Shown here: in pieces, positions 1 through 5,864 of the stretch | Layout: every line of letters begins with the position of its first letter | Numbering within the stretch: the first letter of the stretch is position 1 | Origin: Bacteroidales bacterium | GTDB taxonomy: Bacteria > Bacteroidota > Bacteroidia > Bacteroidales > NBLH01 | Assembly (NCBI GenBank): GCA_026988445.1 | Contig: JALSLF010000626.1 | Location: 1 to 5,864 of the forward strand | Direction: 5' to 3' | DNA: 5,864 bases | Notes under the pieces: generated by a model | Database searches by the model: none | What the model saw: only the letters and a program-made list of their open reading frames with translations | What the model was told of the DNA's origin: nothing | Made by a program: the position numbers and the translations under genes

Positions 1-140
1 CCGTTGCAGAAATTAATGATGTTAAAATATATACTTTGTTTTTCCCTTATATGGGGCTGAAAACACATCCTAAAATAGAACAGCATAGACAAATGGCTGA
101 TACATTAATAAAATTTATTGAAGAAAATAATTTACTATAA
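1..140 (+). CDS. C-terminal fragment of a probable SGNH/GDSL-type hydrolase (5' end outside window)
   Basis: An open frame enters from the left edge (codons start at base 3) and ends at TAA 138-140, giving 45 residues. The fragment contains HP at residues 22-23, H28 and MA at 31-32, followed by an amphipathic helix ending in EENNLL. The spacing HP-x4-H-x2-MA-x2-L-x3-I resembles the last conserved block of SGNH/GDSL hydrolases, where the His of HP is catalytic; carbohydrate esterases of the CE2/acetyl-xylan esterase type end this way. The stretch before it (VKIYTLFFP) would be the last beta strand. There is no clear Asp three residues before the His (LKTH), so a Ser-His dyad or a different family remains possible. 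The gene converges on the GH8 gene across a 453 bp gap, so it is not in the same operon. That a gene ends here is fairly sure; the family is an inference from one motif. Confidence 0.5.
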   Translation, partial: VAEINDVKIYTLFFPYMGLKTHPKIEQHRQMADTLIKFIEENNLL

Positions 141-143
141 TCA

Positions 144-288
144 GGGCGGCTACGGGCTTTCTGCTCATAGTCCTCAGCCTTAAAAGCACAAAACCAAACG
201 CCGGCAAAGTAGCTTCCGTTGGTCGCTCTTTTCCGGCGGGTTTTGTTGCTTTTACGGCTTGCGGGCTATCCGCTGCAATCCCTGCCGC
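144..288. repeat. GC-rich, strongly self-complementary intergenic element
   Basis: This block stands out by composition (57 of 100 bases are G or C at 201-300) and by a long nested stem that I could pair by hand: 176-179 with 256-259, 181-187 with 248-254, 188-195 with 239-246, 199-204 with 233-238 and 206-209 with 228-231. That is about 29 bp, with a bulged T247, an AAA bulge at 196-198, two single mismatches and an 18-nt apical loop (210-227). A small hairpin (261-264 with 270-273) follows, and 146-150 can pair with 284-288 to close the whole unit. No coding signal is convincing. The block resembles GC-rich intergenic sequences I recall from other Bacteroidota genomes, but I cannot verify this. 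It could be a dispersed non-autonomous repeat or a structured RNA; the strand is undetermined. Confidence 0.5.
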
Positions 289-334
289 AAACACACATCG
301 AGCCCTTCTCAGCACCAAACCTGCCAGCCTGCCT

Positions 335-369
335 AAACCTGTCAGCGTGCGAAGCTTCTGACAGTGTTT
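335..369. repeat. REP-like hairpin, copy 1
   Basis: The arms CTGTCAG (339-345) and CTGACAG (358-364) are perfectly complementary over 7 bp and enclose a 12-nt loop, CGTGCGAAGCTT. After a bulged T365 the stem continues as AAAC (335-338) with GTTT (366-369). The same unit occurs inverted at 455-487. It is too weakly followed by T residues on either strand to be called a standard terminator. Confidence 0.6.
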
Positions 370-401
370 GAACCCTTAGAACCAAATATTTTTTTTGTAT
401 C

Positions 402-424
402 AACACCTCTTAGTGTTTTTTTCT
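402..424 (+). terminator. Weak possible intrinsic terminator for the left-edge gene
   Basis: AACAC (402-406) can pair with GTGTT (413-417) around a 6-nt loop, and a run of T residues follows directly on the plus strand. The stem is short and AT-rich, and it lies about 260 bp after the stop codon of the left-edge gene, so this is a low-confidence call. Confidence 0.22.
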
Positions 425-454
425 CCTAAAAAATAAAAAAACTTCTATCTAAAA

Positions 455-487
455 GACATTGACAGGAGCTTCGCACACTGTCAAGTC
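455..487. repeat. REP-like hairpin, copy 2 (inverted relative to copy 1)
   Basis: TTGACAG (459-465) pairs perfectly with CTGTCAA (478-484) around the 12-nt loop GAGCTTCGCACA. GAC (455-457) pairs with GTC (485-487) beyond a bulged A458. Read on the minus strand, the loop matches copy 1 at 10 of 12 positions and the bulge falls at the same place. On the minus strand the hairpin is followed by TTTT and, 9 nt later, by a longer T-rich run, so it may also end transcription of the GH8 gene, which stops about 107 bp upstream on that strand. Confidence 0.6.
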
Positions 488-593
488 AAAAAATATAGCA
501 ATCCGACTTCTATTTTTCAAAAAAAATCAATTATTCCTGCTTTTAAACAGAAGATTAATACTTAACAAAACAAATAATCACTCAATTTAAGGT

Positions 594-2069
594 TTAATTA
601 AAAACCATCTTTTTAGAATAAAAAAAATTCTTTTCCCAGTTACTTAATTGAATAATATAACACCCTTTTTGAACATCAGCAATATTTACAACCGTTTGAT
701 TTCCATTTAAAAACATAGTTTTTAACACCTTACCATTCAAATCATACATAACTAAATTTAAAGAATACAAATTTGTATGCACATACAAATATTCTTGATT
801 ATAAATCACATTTGCCCATTCCTTGCTCTTTTCTATATCTTGCACTCCCGTTAGCAATTCATCGCAAGCGGGCGACCAATAATTGCCGGAAATAACTATT
901 AAATTCAGCAGTTTTATCGTATTGGAATAATAATCGCCATCCGCAAAATTATAAGATAACAATTTTGCAAATACATCATCTAACCACTGTTGATTATCTG
1001 TATTTAACATTGCCCCAACGGTAAAAGGACCCACATAAGCTGCATCGTCCCATGTTGCAATTTCATCTCCGTTTAATTTGTAACCACTTTTTATATTATC
1101 AGGATTATTTAAAGTTTTATTCATCAACCAGTTATTGATTTTATTTACAGCATTTTTTGCTCTTTCATCACCAAAAAGTAAATAATCGGTAGTTAAGCGC
1201 CAAGGGTTTCTACAAGCATTATAATCATAATTTCCATCGTTATCGCCCTCTAAAAAATTTGCGGAAGCAGGTTTTGCATCCGTATCAAGATTAACTATAA
1301 AACCGGGCAACAATCCCGTTTGAGCACTGTAATTTGTTTGTATATTTTCAATTAAAGAATAACAAGTATCCACCACATTATTCCATTTATTATCATCTAC
1401 GGCACATTTAAAAACCAGGAAATGGTCAATTATAAAATCAGAAGTACGTGTACTGTAATAATAATTACCTCCCGATGAAACCCAGTCGCCTAATTTTACG
1501 GTCCAAGTATTGTGGTTGATTTCATCTTTCATAATGGCATTGATGGTATTTTTTGCTTCCTGTAGATAATTAATATTACCCTGGCTACCCCACTGAACAT
1601 GAGCAAGTAATAGACCATAAGCAATGTCAATATCACCGTCGCTGGCAGCATCATCGCCTTCAACATTTTCACAATTAACTTGTTTCCAAGCCATTAAATT
1701 AGCATTTATTGAGCTGGGGTGGGCTTTGTAATATTTATACAAACCGTCAAAATAAGATTGTGCATTGGGTTCATAGCCCGCCATTAAAGGAAGAATCATC
1801 ATACCGTAACCTTGCCCCTCGGAAACACAAGCGTTGCCCCCGTCAAAACTAACAAAATACTGAAAGCCTCCGCCGCAAGAACTTTTTAAATACACCGTTT
1901 TCCAAAGGTCATAATAATCACTAACCAATTTATCCAAATCTTGCTGAGAATATCCGCTTGGTTTAATGTGCACACCGGAATAATCAACATGCTGCGGAAA
2001 AGGATGAGTTTGAGCAAAAACATTAGATGATAATATTAGTGCAAAAGACAGGAAAAGTATTTTTTTCAT
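594..2069 (-). CDS. Secreted glycoside hydrolase family 8 enzyme with T9SS sorting domain
   Basis: The 491-residue protein should hydrolyse an internal beta-1,4 bond of a polysaccharide outside the cell. Residues 1-19 form a Sec signal peptide (basic start, hydrophobic core, VFA before Gln20). The GH8 domain spans roughly 25-400. SEGQGYGM at 83-90 holds the proton donor E84, ASDGDIDIA at 142-150 matches the family signature almost exactly (D144, D146), and YNACRNPWR at 283-291 matches the conserved YDA-R-PWR region. There the CelA-type general-base Asp is replaced by N284; the nearby acidic stretch with E274 might supply the base instead. Residues about 422-491 (Tyr- and Asn-rich, MYDLNGKVL, KGCYIIQL, KKMVF end) look like a Por/T9SS type A C-terminal sorting domain, implying outer-membrane export and surface attachment or release. 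Eight cysteines occur after the signal peptide, which fits an extracellular protein. The gene lies last in the PUL, behind a terminator. The substrate is open: beta-glucan, xylan or chitosan. Confidence 0.9.
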   Translation of the reverse strand: MKKILFLSFALILSSNVFAQTHPFPQHVDYSGVHIKPSGYSQQDLDKLVSDYYDLWKTVYLKSSCGGGFQYFVSFDGGNACVSEGQGYGMMILPLMAGYEPNAQSYFDGLYKYYKAHPSSINANLMAWKQVNCENVEGDDAASDGDIDIAYGLLLAHVQWGSQGNINYLQEAKNTINAIMKDEINHNTWTVKLGDWVSSGGNYYYSTRTSDFIIDHFLVFKCAVDDNKWNNVVDTCYSLIENIQTNYSAQTGLLPGFIVNLDTDAKPASANFLEGDNDGNYDYNACRNPWRLTTDYLLFGDERAKNAVNKINNWLMNKTLNNPDNIKSGYKLNGDEIATWDDAAYVGPFTVGAMLNTDNQQWLDDVFAKLLSYNFADGDYYSNTIKLLNLIVISGNYWSPACDELLTGVQDIEKSKEWANVIYNQEYLYVHTNLYSLNLVMYDLNGKVLKTMFLNGNQTVVNIADVQKGCYIIQLSNWEKNFFYSKKMVFN

Positions 2070-2104
2070 AGCATTATTAACATTTTAAATAATTACTCTA
2101 AAAT

Positions 2105-2138
2105 ACGAAAAAATCGGGAAAGCCTAAACTTCCCGATT
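2105..2138 (-). terminator. Intrinsic terminator after the PKD lipoprotein gene
   Basis: A perfect 9-bp stem, AATCGGGAA (2112-2120) with TTCCCGATT (2130-2138), encloses a 9-nt loop. On the minus strand it is followed directly by a T run (six T counting the stem end, 2113-2108). It starts 28 bp after the stop codon of the PKD lipoprotein gene. The plus strand lacks a matching T run, so it works in one direction and marks the end of the susC-susD-lipoprotein transcript. Confidence 0.85.
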
Positions 2139-2165
2139 CCAAATATATTAACCTAACTTTAACCA

Positions 2166-2978
2166 TTATTCAGGTTTAAACTCCCATGCCCAACCGTAAT
2201 CATAATCATCCGGGTGCATTGTTGATTGATCCTGCCACAAATATAAATGACCGTCTTCAAGAATTTTTACTTCATATATGCCTGTTGCCGTAACATCCGG
2301 GTCACAATTTTCTTCATTATAATCGGGTATATGAGAATCAACTATTTTCAAAGTCATATTTTCCATATCCAGAAGGAAAGTCCCTTTTAGTTCAGAGCCA
2401 TCTTCGTTAATGAGCGTATAATTATATCCTCCATTTAAATCAAATTTTATTTTTTTATAAAAATCAGGACTTGGATGTCCATAATCGGCACTATAAGGAT
2501 TCCACCAGAACTCTTGCCAATCATAATTAGCTGTCATGTATAAATAATCAGGCTCACCATCATTTGCAGCGCCTTTATAATCGTATATCCATACTTTTCC
2601 AGCACCGGCACCGGTAAGCTCTTTAAAACCCGGTTTATTTACAAGTTCCGGATCAGTTGCTGCAATGGTTAAATCCTTTTCAACAATTTTAGCACCCGCT
2701 TTACCTGACATGGTACATTTTACTTTATAAACTCCTTTAAATGGATAGTAAGCCGTTACTTTTTTTCCTTCTGCTTTTTCACCATTACCTAAATCCCAAG
2801 TAAATAAAAAAGCATCATTTGCATTTACCTCTAAAACAATATAATTCGGATTAGAATTATCAATCGTAAAATCACCTGATGGTGCAGGTCCTAAATCAGG
2901 TGCCACATCTTTTTGCGGTTCACAAGCATATAAAAACAAGAATGCAAGTGCTGATATTATATATGATATTTTTTTCAT
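2166..2978 (-). CDS. PKD-domain surface lipoprotein, probable glycan-binding protein (SusE/SGBP position)
   Basis: The 270-residue protein begins with a lipoprotein signal peptide; the lipobox LYAC places the lipidated Cys at residue 19, followed by an acidic, Pro-rich linker to about residue 35. Residues about 36-107 fit a PKD fold: FTWDLGNG at 59-66 corresponds to the WDFGDG motif, and the later YYPFKGVYKVKC corresponds to the HTY-G-Y-V strand. The C-terminal domain (about 115-270) is rich in aromatic residues (W130, W154, W158, W159, W248, W263, W265), as expected where a protein stacks against sugar rings. I see no catalytic motif. Position directly after susD is where PULs usually encode a surface glycan-binding protein, so binding of the same polysaccharide at the outer surface is inferred from context; the exact family of the C-terminal domain is not recognised. 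The start at 2978 is fixed by the signal peptide. The gene follows susD by 77 bp. Confidence 0.8.
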   Translation of the reverse strand: MKKISYIISALAFLFLYACEPQKDVAPDLGPAPSGDFTIDNSNPNYIVLEVNANDAFLFTWDLGNGEKAEGKKVTAYYPFKGVYKVKCTMSGKAGAKIVEKDLTIAATDPELVNKPGFKELTGAGAGKVWIYDYKGAANDGEPDYLYMTANYDWQEFWWNPYSADYGHPSPDFYKKIKFDLNGGYNYTLINEDGSELKGTFLLDMENMTLKIVDSHIPDYNEENCDPDVTATGIYEVKILEDGHLYLWQDQSTMHPDDYDYGWAWEFKPE

Positions 2979-3009
2979 CTTTTTTTAAATTTTAAATTTT
3001 AAAAGTATT

Positions 3010-3059
3010 TTAATAAATCTTTGACAAAGCGATATGCTTTGCCAAAGAGATTTTATTAA
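3010..3059 (-). promoter_or_regulatory. Long hairpin between susD and the lipoprotein gene, including the susD stop codon
   Basis: Three stacked stems form one hairpin: CAAAGC (3025-3030) with GCTTTG (3036-3041) around loop GATAT; TCTTTG (3018-3023) with CAAAGA (3043-3048) beyond one mismatch; and TTAATAAA (3010-3017) with TTTATTAA (3052-3059) beyond a 3-nt bulge. The susD stop (3056-3058) lies in the outer stem. On the minus strand it is not followed by a pure T run, so a transcript-processing, stabilising or attenuating element is more likely than a full terminator. It could set less expression downstream than for susC and susD. Confidence 0.55.
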
Positions 3060-4492
3060 TATGGATTTTGCACCAAATTAGGATTCAAATTCATTTCTAC
3101 TTGCGGTATTAAGAAATAACGTTTATTATCCGTATATCCGTTCATTAAATTTCCTCTTCCGGTGCGCACCAAATCCCAATAACGATGTGCCTCCAAGGCT
3201 AACTCTACTCTACGTTCGTGATAAACAGCTTTTAAACCGTCTGTTTCGCTTGTAGCAGCTAAACCTACACGTGCTCTAACTTGGTTCAATGGTGTTTGCC
3301 AATCGCCACCGGTATGTGCTCTTGCTTCGGCTTGCCATAACAATACTTCGGCAAAACGAATATAATGCCAGTTTAAAGGGTCTTCACTCATTTGTCCTTG
3401 TTGGCTTACCGGTAAAATATGTTTGCGGCTGTTGTATCCTGTCGGATTTTGAGCATCAATATAAAATTCTTCTTCATCATCGGTGCCTGCCCATAAAACA
3501 TCTCCTTCGCTTATAATGGTAAATTCTCTGCGTGGATCGCCTGTTTCAAAAGCATCATACAAATCTTGTGTAGGGCAAACAAAGCCCCAGCCGCCGTTAT
3601 CGCGTCCACGAGTAAAAATACATACGGTAGTTCCTTCGTTGTCTCTGTCCCAGCCACCAATTTGAAAGTCTCCGTACTGAATATCAAAAACTGATTCAAC
3701 TCCGTTATCTCCGTCTAAGGTAAAAATATGTCCGTAGTCAGGATCCAGTTGATATTCGCCGGAAGTTATAATTTCATTAGCTGTTTTATCAGCTTCTGCC
3801 CATTTTTCTTGGAAAATATAGGCTTTGGTTAATAAGCCTTTTGCAGCTCCCCATGTAGCGCGTCCTAGTTCGCCATTAGCTACTCTTACGCTTTTCTTCG
3901 GTAAATCTTTTGCTGCATCCGTTAAATCTTGTTCAATTTGTGCCCAGCACTCAGCTTCGGTATTTCTCGGTAAAGTAAATTCAGAAGGTGAAAGCACTTT
4001 TGTTACAATAGGTACTCCGCCAAACACTTTCACTAATTCAAACATGTAAAATGCGCGTAAAAATTTTGCTTCGGCAATTACTTGTTTGCGTACATCGGCA
4101 GAAATATTTTCATTATCTGTAACTCCTTCTATCACTTTATTCGCACGATTAATTCCTTGATAGCGTATTTGCCATCTACCCAATATTACAGAGTTTTCAG
4201 CATTTGCCGTAAAAGTTCTTAATGCTTGGATATCCGGTTGGTCTCCTTCATTTTCACCGCCTTTTTCGGCATCATCAGAAACTACATCACCAATAGCCCA
4301 ATCATCTAATTGCATATCGCCGTACCATGCCATTGGGTCATAAGCACCTGCCAAAGCAGTAATTGCAGCTTGATCATTACTGAAATATACAGCATCCGAT
4401 AGATCCGGTGCCGGAGTATCCAAATAATCTTTACACGATTGCGTAAAAATAACGCCTATGGATAACAATATAATTAATAATTTATTTTTCAT
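3056..4492 (-). CDS. susD: SusD/RagB family outer-membrane glycan-binding lipoprotein
   Basis: The 478-residue protein is the lid and substrate-binding partner of the neighbouring SusC transporter at the cell surface. A lipoprotein signal peptide ends in the lipobox TQSC, giving the lipidated Cys20, followed by KDYLD, which is typical of the family. Residues 130-160 (VIAEAKFLRAFYMFELVKVFGGVPIV) form the usual TPR-like helix. RATWGAAKGLLTKAY at 211-225, LNQVRARVGL at 402-411, ERRVELALEAHRYWDLVR at 426-443 and the end IPQVEMNLNPNLVQNPY at 462-478 are all SusD/RagB hallmarks, so the protein is complete. It is slightly short for the family, which often runs 500-600 residues. The ligand cannot be read from sequence, since binding residues vary between SusD proteins. 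The gene starts 26 bp after susC, and the two are surely co-transcribed. The start is fixed by the signal peptide; no Shine-Dalgarno site is seen, as is usual in Bacteroidota. Confidence 0.95.
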   Translation of the reverse strand: MKNKLLIILLSIGVIFTQSCKDYLDTPAPDLSDAVYFSNDQAAITALAGAYDPMAWYGDMQLDDWAIGDVVSDDAEKGGENEGDQPDIQALRTFTANAENSVILGRWQIRYQGINRANKVIEGVTDNENISADVRKQVIAEAKFLRAFYMFELVKVFGGVPIVTKVLSPSEFTLPRNTEAECWAQIEQDLTDAAKDLPKKSVRVANGELGRATWGAAKGLLTKAYIFQEKWAEADKTANEIITSGEYQLDPDYGHIFTLDGDNGVESVFDIQYGDFQIGGWDRDNEGTTVCIFTRGRDNGGWGFVCPTQDLYDAFETGDPRREFTIISEGDVLWAGTDDEEEFYIDAQNPTGYNSRKHILPVSQQGQMSEDPLNWHYIRFAEVLLWQAEARAHTGGDWQTPLNQVRARVGLAATSETDGLKAVYHERRVELALEAHRYWDLVRTGRGNLMNGYTDNKRYFLIPQVEMNLNPNLVQNPY

Positions 4493-4518
4493 CGTAAAAT
4501 ATTTTTAAGTTTGATTAA

Positions 4519-5864
4519 TTAAAAAGTTAAGTTTACACCTATACTGTATAAACGTGCTTGCGGATAGAATGCTCTGTCAACACCTAAGTCAAGCGTGCCA
4601 TACATACCGTTACCGATTTCAGGATCTAAACCTGTATATTTAGTAAAAGTAAATAGGTTTTGAGCATTCAAATAAACACGTAATTTCATATTATTTACTA
4701 AATTCTCAGGCAAGGTATAACCCAATTGTAAAGTTTTAACCCTTAGGTAAGAACCATCTTCAATAAAACGATCGGATATTTGCGAATTATTAACATCCAT
4801 TGCATTCATGCGCGGATAACGTGCATCGGTTTGCGAACCTTCGCCGGTCCAACGATTTAACATATCGACATTTAAGTTCCAATATGCAGATGATGAACGA
4901 TTAAACCATGCCGCACCATTAAAGATTTTATTTCCGTGAACACCTTGTAATACAATATTCAAATCAAAACCTTTATACGATAAATTAGCATTAAATGAAT
5001 AAGTAAAATCAGGCAATGGACTACCAAGATATACTAAATCCAATGCTCCGTCATTATCGGCATCAACATAGCGTACATCACCCGGAGCAACGCCTGATTG
5101 AGCTGTTTGTGCATCAATTTCAGCTTGATTTTGGAACAAACCATCGGTTTTGTAACCATAAAATTGTGCAATGGGTTGTCCTACAATAGTTCTGGTTAAA
5201 TATCCTGTACCACGGAAAGGTGAGCCATCAATAAATTCATTACCGTTTCCTAAACTTAATACTTCGTTTTTAATAGTTGTAAAAATTGCGCCAACGGAAT
5301 ACTGGAAAGCATGGTCCATATTACGGTAATTCAAAGAAAACTCGAAACCTGTATTTTGCATTTCACCGGCATTTTGCCAAGGTGCTTCGGCTAAACCCGA
5401 TTGTCCGGGAACAGGTACCTGCAATAACATATCGGATGTTTTCTTTATGAAATACTCTGCCGAACCTTCTAATTTATTATTCAAGAAACCAAAATCTAAT
5501 CCTATGTTGGTAGTAGTTGAAGTTTCCCATTTAATTTCATCGTTTCCTGAGCTTAGGAAAGCCGAGCCGGGGATTAATTGTCCTCCCCAAGTATAATTTT
5601 GTCCGGTACTTGCCGTAGTTACATTTTGATAAGCGGGTACACTTCCCTGATTACCAATTTGTCCCCAACCGACACGTAATTTTAAATTACTCAACCAATC
5701 AATATTTTGCATAAAGCTTTCTTCGGTAACTCTCCAACCGGCTGAAAATGATGGGAAATATCCCCAACGATTTTTTTCGGAAAATTTAGATGAAGCATCT
5801 GCTCTAAAATTCACAGTAGCCAAATATTTACCTTGGTAATCATAATTAACACGAGCTAATACAG
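4519..5864 (-). CDS. susC: SusC/RagA family TonB-dependent outer-membrane transporter, C-terminal part
   Basis: The frame runs off the right edge, so only the last 448 codons or so are present; full SusC proteins are about 1000 residues. The first methionine-like codon (TTG at 5823) is not the start: the frame continues upstream as VLARVNYDYQGKYLATVNF, the usual SusC barrel text. The fragment shows the later beta-barrel strands with family landmarks: NFRADASSKFS, GYFPSFSAGWRVTEE, LKLRVGWGQIGNQ, GDVRYVDADNDGALD (a DxDxDG-like Ca-binding-type turn found in many SusC proteins), then PLPDFTYSFNANLSYKGFDLN and the terminal YPQARLYSIGVNLTF, ending in the aromatic residue needed for barrel assembly. 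It imports oligosaccharides across the outer membrane using TonB energy, with SusD as lid. The plug domain, any N-terminal carboxypeptidase-like domain, the signal peptide and the promoter all lie outside the window. Confidence 0.95.
   Translation of the reverse strand, partial: VLARVNYDYQGKYLATVNFRADASSKFSEKNRWGYFPSFSAGWRVTEESFMQNIDWLSNLKLRVGWGQIGNQGSVPAYQNVTTASTGQNYTWGGQLIPGSAFLSSGNDEIKWETSTTTNIGLDFGFLNNKLEGSAEYFIKKTSDMLLQVPVPGQSGLAEAPWQNAGEMQNTGFEFSLNYRNMDHAFQYSVGAIFTTIKNEVLSLGNGNEFIDGSPFRGTGYLTRTIVGQPIAQFYGYKTDGLFQNQAEIDAQTAQSGVAPGDVRYVDADNDGALDLVYLGSPLPDFTYSFNANLSYKGFDLNIVLQGVHGNKIFNGAAWFNRSSSAYWNLNVDMLNRWTGEGSQTDARYPRMNAMDVNNSQISDRFIEDGSYLRVKTLQLGYTLPENLVNNMKLRVYLNAQNLFTFTKYTGLDPEIGNGMYGTLDLGVDRAFYPQARLYSIGVNLTF

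Noticed and set aside
115..318. Minus-strand open frame of 67 codons
   Set aside because: It overlaps the end of the left-edge gene and lies on the GC-rich self-complementary block. It has no signal, domain or neighbour supporting translation; the openness fits high GC and repeat structure.
335..487. CRISPR array or integron attC site
   Set aside because: There are only two units, they are inverted, and the interval between them is AT-rich low-complexity sequence; no regular spacers and no cas or integrase gene are present.
488..593. Other RNA gene or terminator just after the GH8 stop
   Set aside because: The stretch is plain AT-rich sequence; the only pairing seen (CTG with CAG near 537-550) is too short.
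2070..2104. A named promoter for the GH8 gene
   Set aside because: Only a one-mismatch -7-like sequence is visible and no -33 TTTG stands at the right distance, so it is not listed as a feature.
3289..4049. Several 60-75 codon open frames on both strands
   Set aside because: All lie inside susD, which has full-length family similarity; they are out-of-frame shadows.
4519..5823. A complete 434-residue protein starting at TTG 5823
   Set aside because: The frame stays open to the window edge with typical SusC barrel sequence, so this is an internal codon and the gene is cut off by the window.

Overview
The window looks like a low-GC member of the Bacteroidota. It carries the right-hand part of a polysaccharide utilization locus (PUL): a SusC/RagA TonB-dependent transporter, a SusD/RagB lipoprotein, and a PKD-domain lipoprotein in the SusE/SGBP position. 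These are followed by a family GH8 glycoside hydrolase that ends in what looks like a type IX secretion (Por) C-terminal sorting domain. That set of families, and the absence of Shine-Dalgarno sites before AT-rich starts, point to Bacteroidota. No marker fixes the genus.

Layout, right to left on the minus strand: SusC C-terminal half (5864-4519, 5' end outside the window); 26 bp gap; SusD (4492-3056); 77 bp gap holding a long hairpin that includes the SusD stop codon; PKD lipoprotein (2978-2166); a clear intrinsic terminator (2138-2105); then GH8 (2069-594). On the left edge, pointing the other way, are the last 45 residues of a plus-strand gene. Its HP...H..MA block resembles the catalytic-His end of SGNH/GDSL hydrolases, including carbohydrate esterases.

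The 453 bp between the convergent genes (141-593) is the most unusual part. Its left part is GC-rich (57 of 100 bases at 201-300, against 22 of 100 at 501-600) and folds into a long nested stem of about 29 bp. It is followed by two inverted copies of a small hairpin (339-364 and 459-484). Their 12-nt loops are nearly identical and their stems differ by two compensated base-pair changes, as in REP/BIME-type elements. No protein gene is supported there.

Inferred working model: GH8 is secreted through the T9SS and cuts a beta-linked polysaccharide outside the cell. The PKD lipoprotein and SusD bind the fragments at the surface, and SusC imports them. The substrate cannot be fixed from sequence. 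GH8 covers beta-1,4-glucan, mixed-linkage glucan, xylan and chitosan, and this protein has Asn where the CelA-type GH8 enzymes have their general-base Asp.
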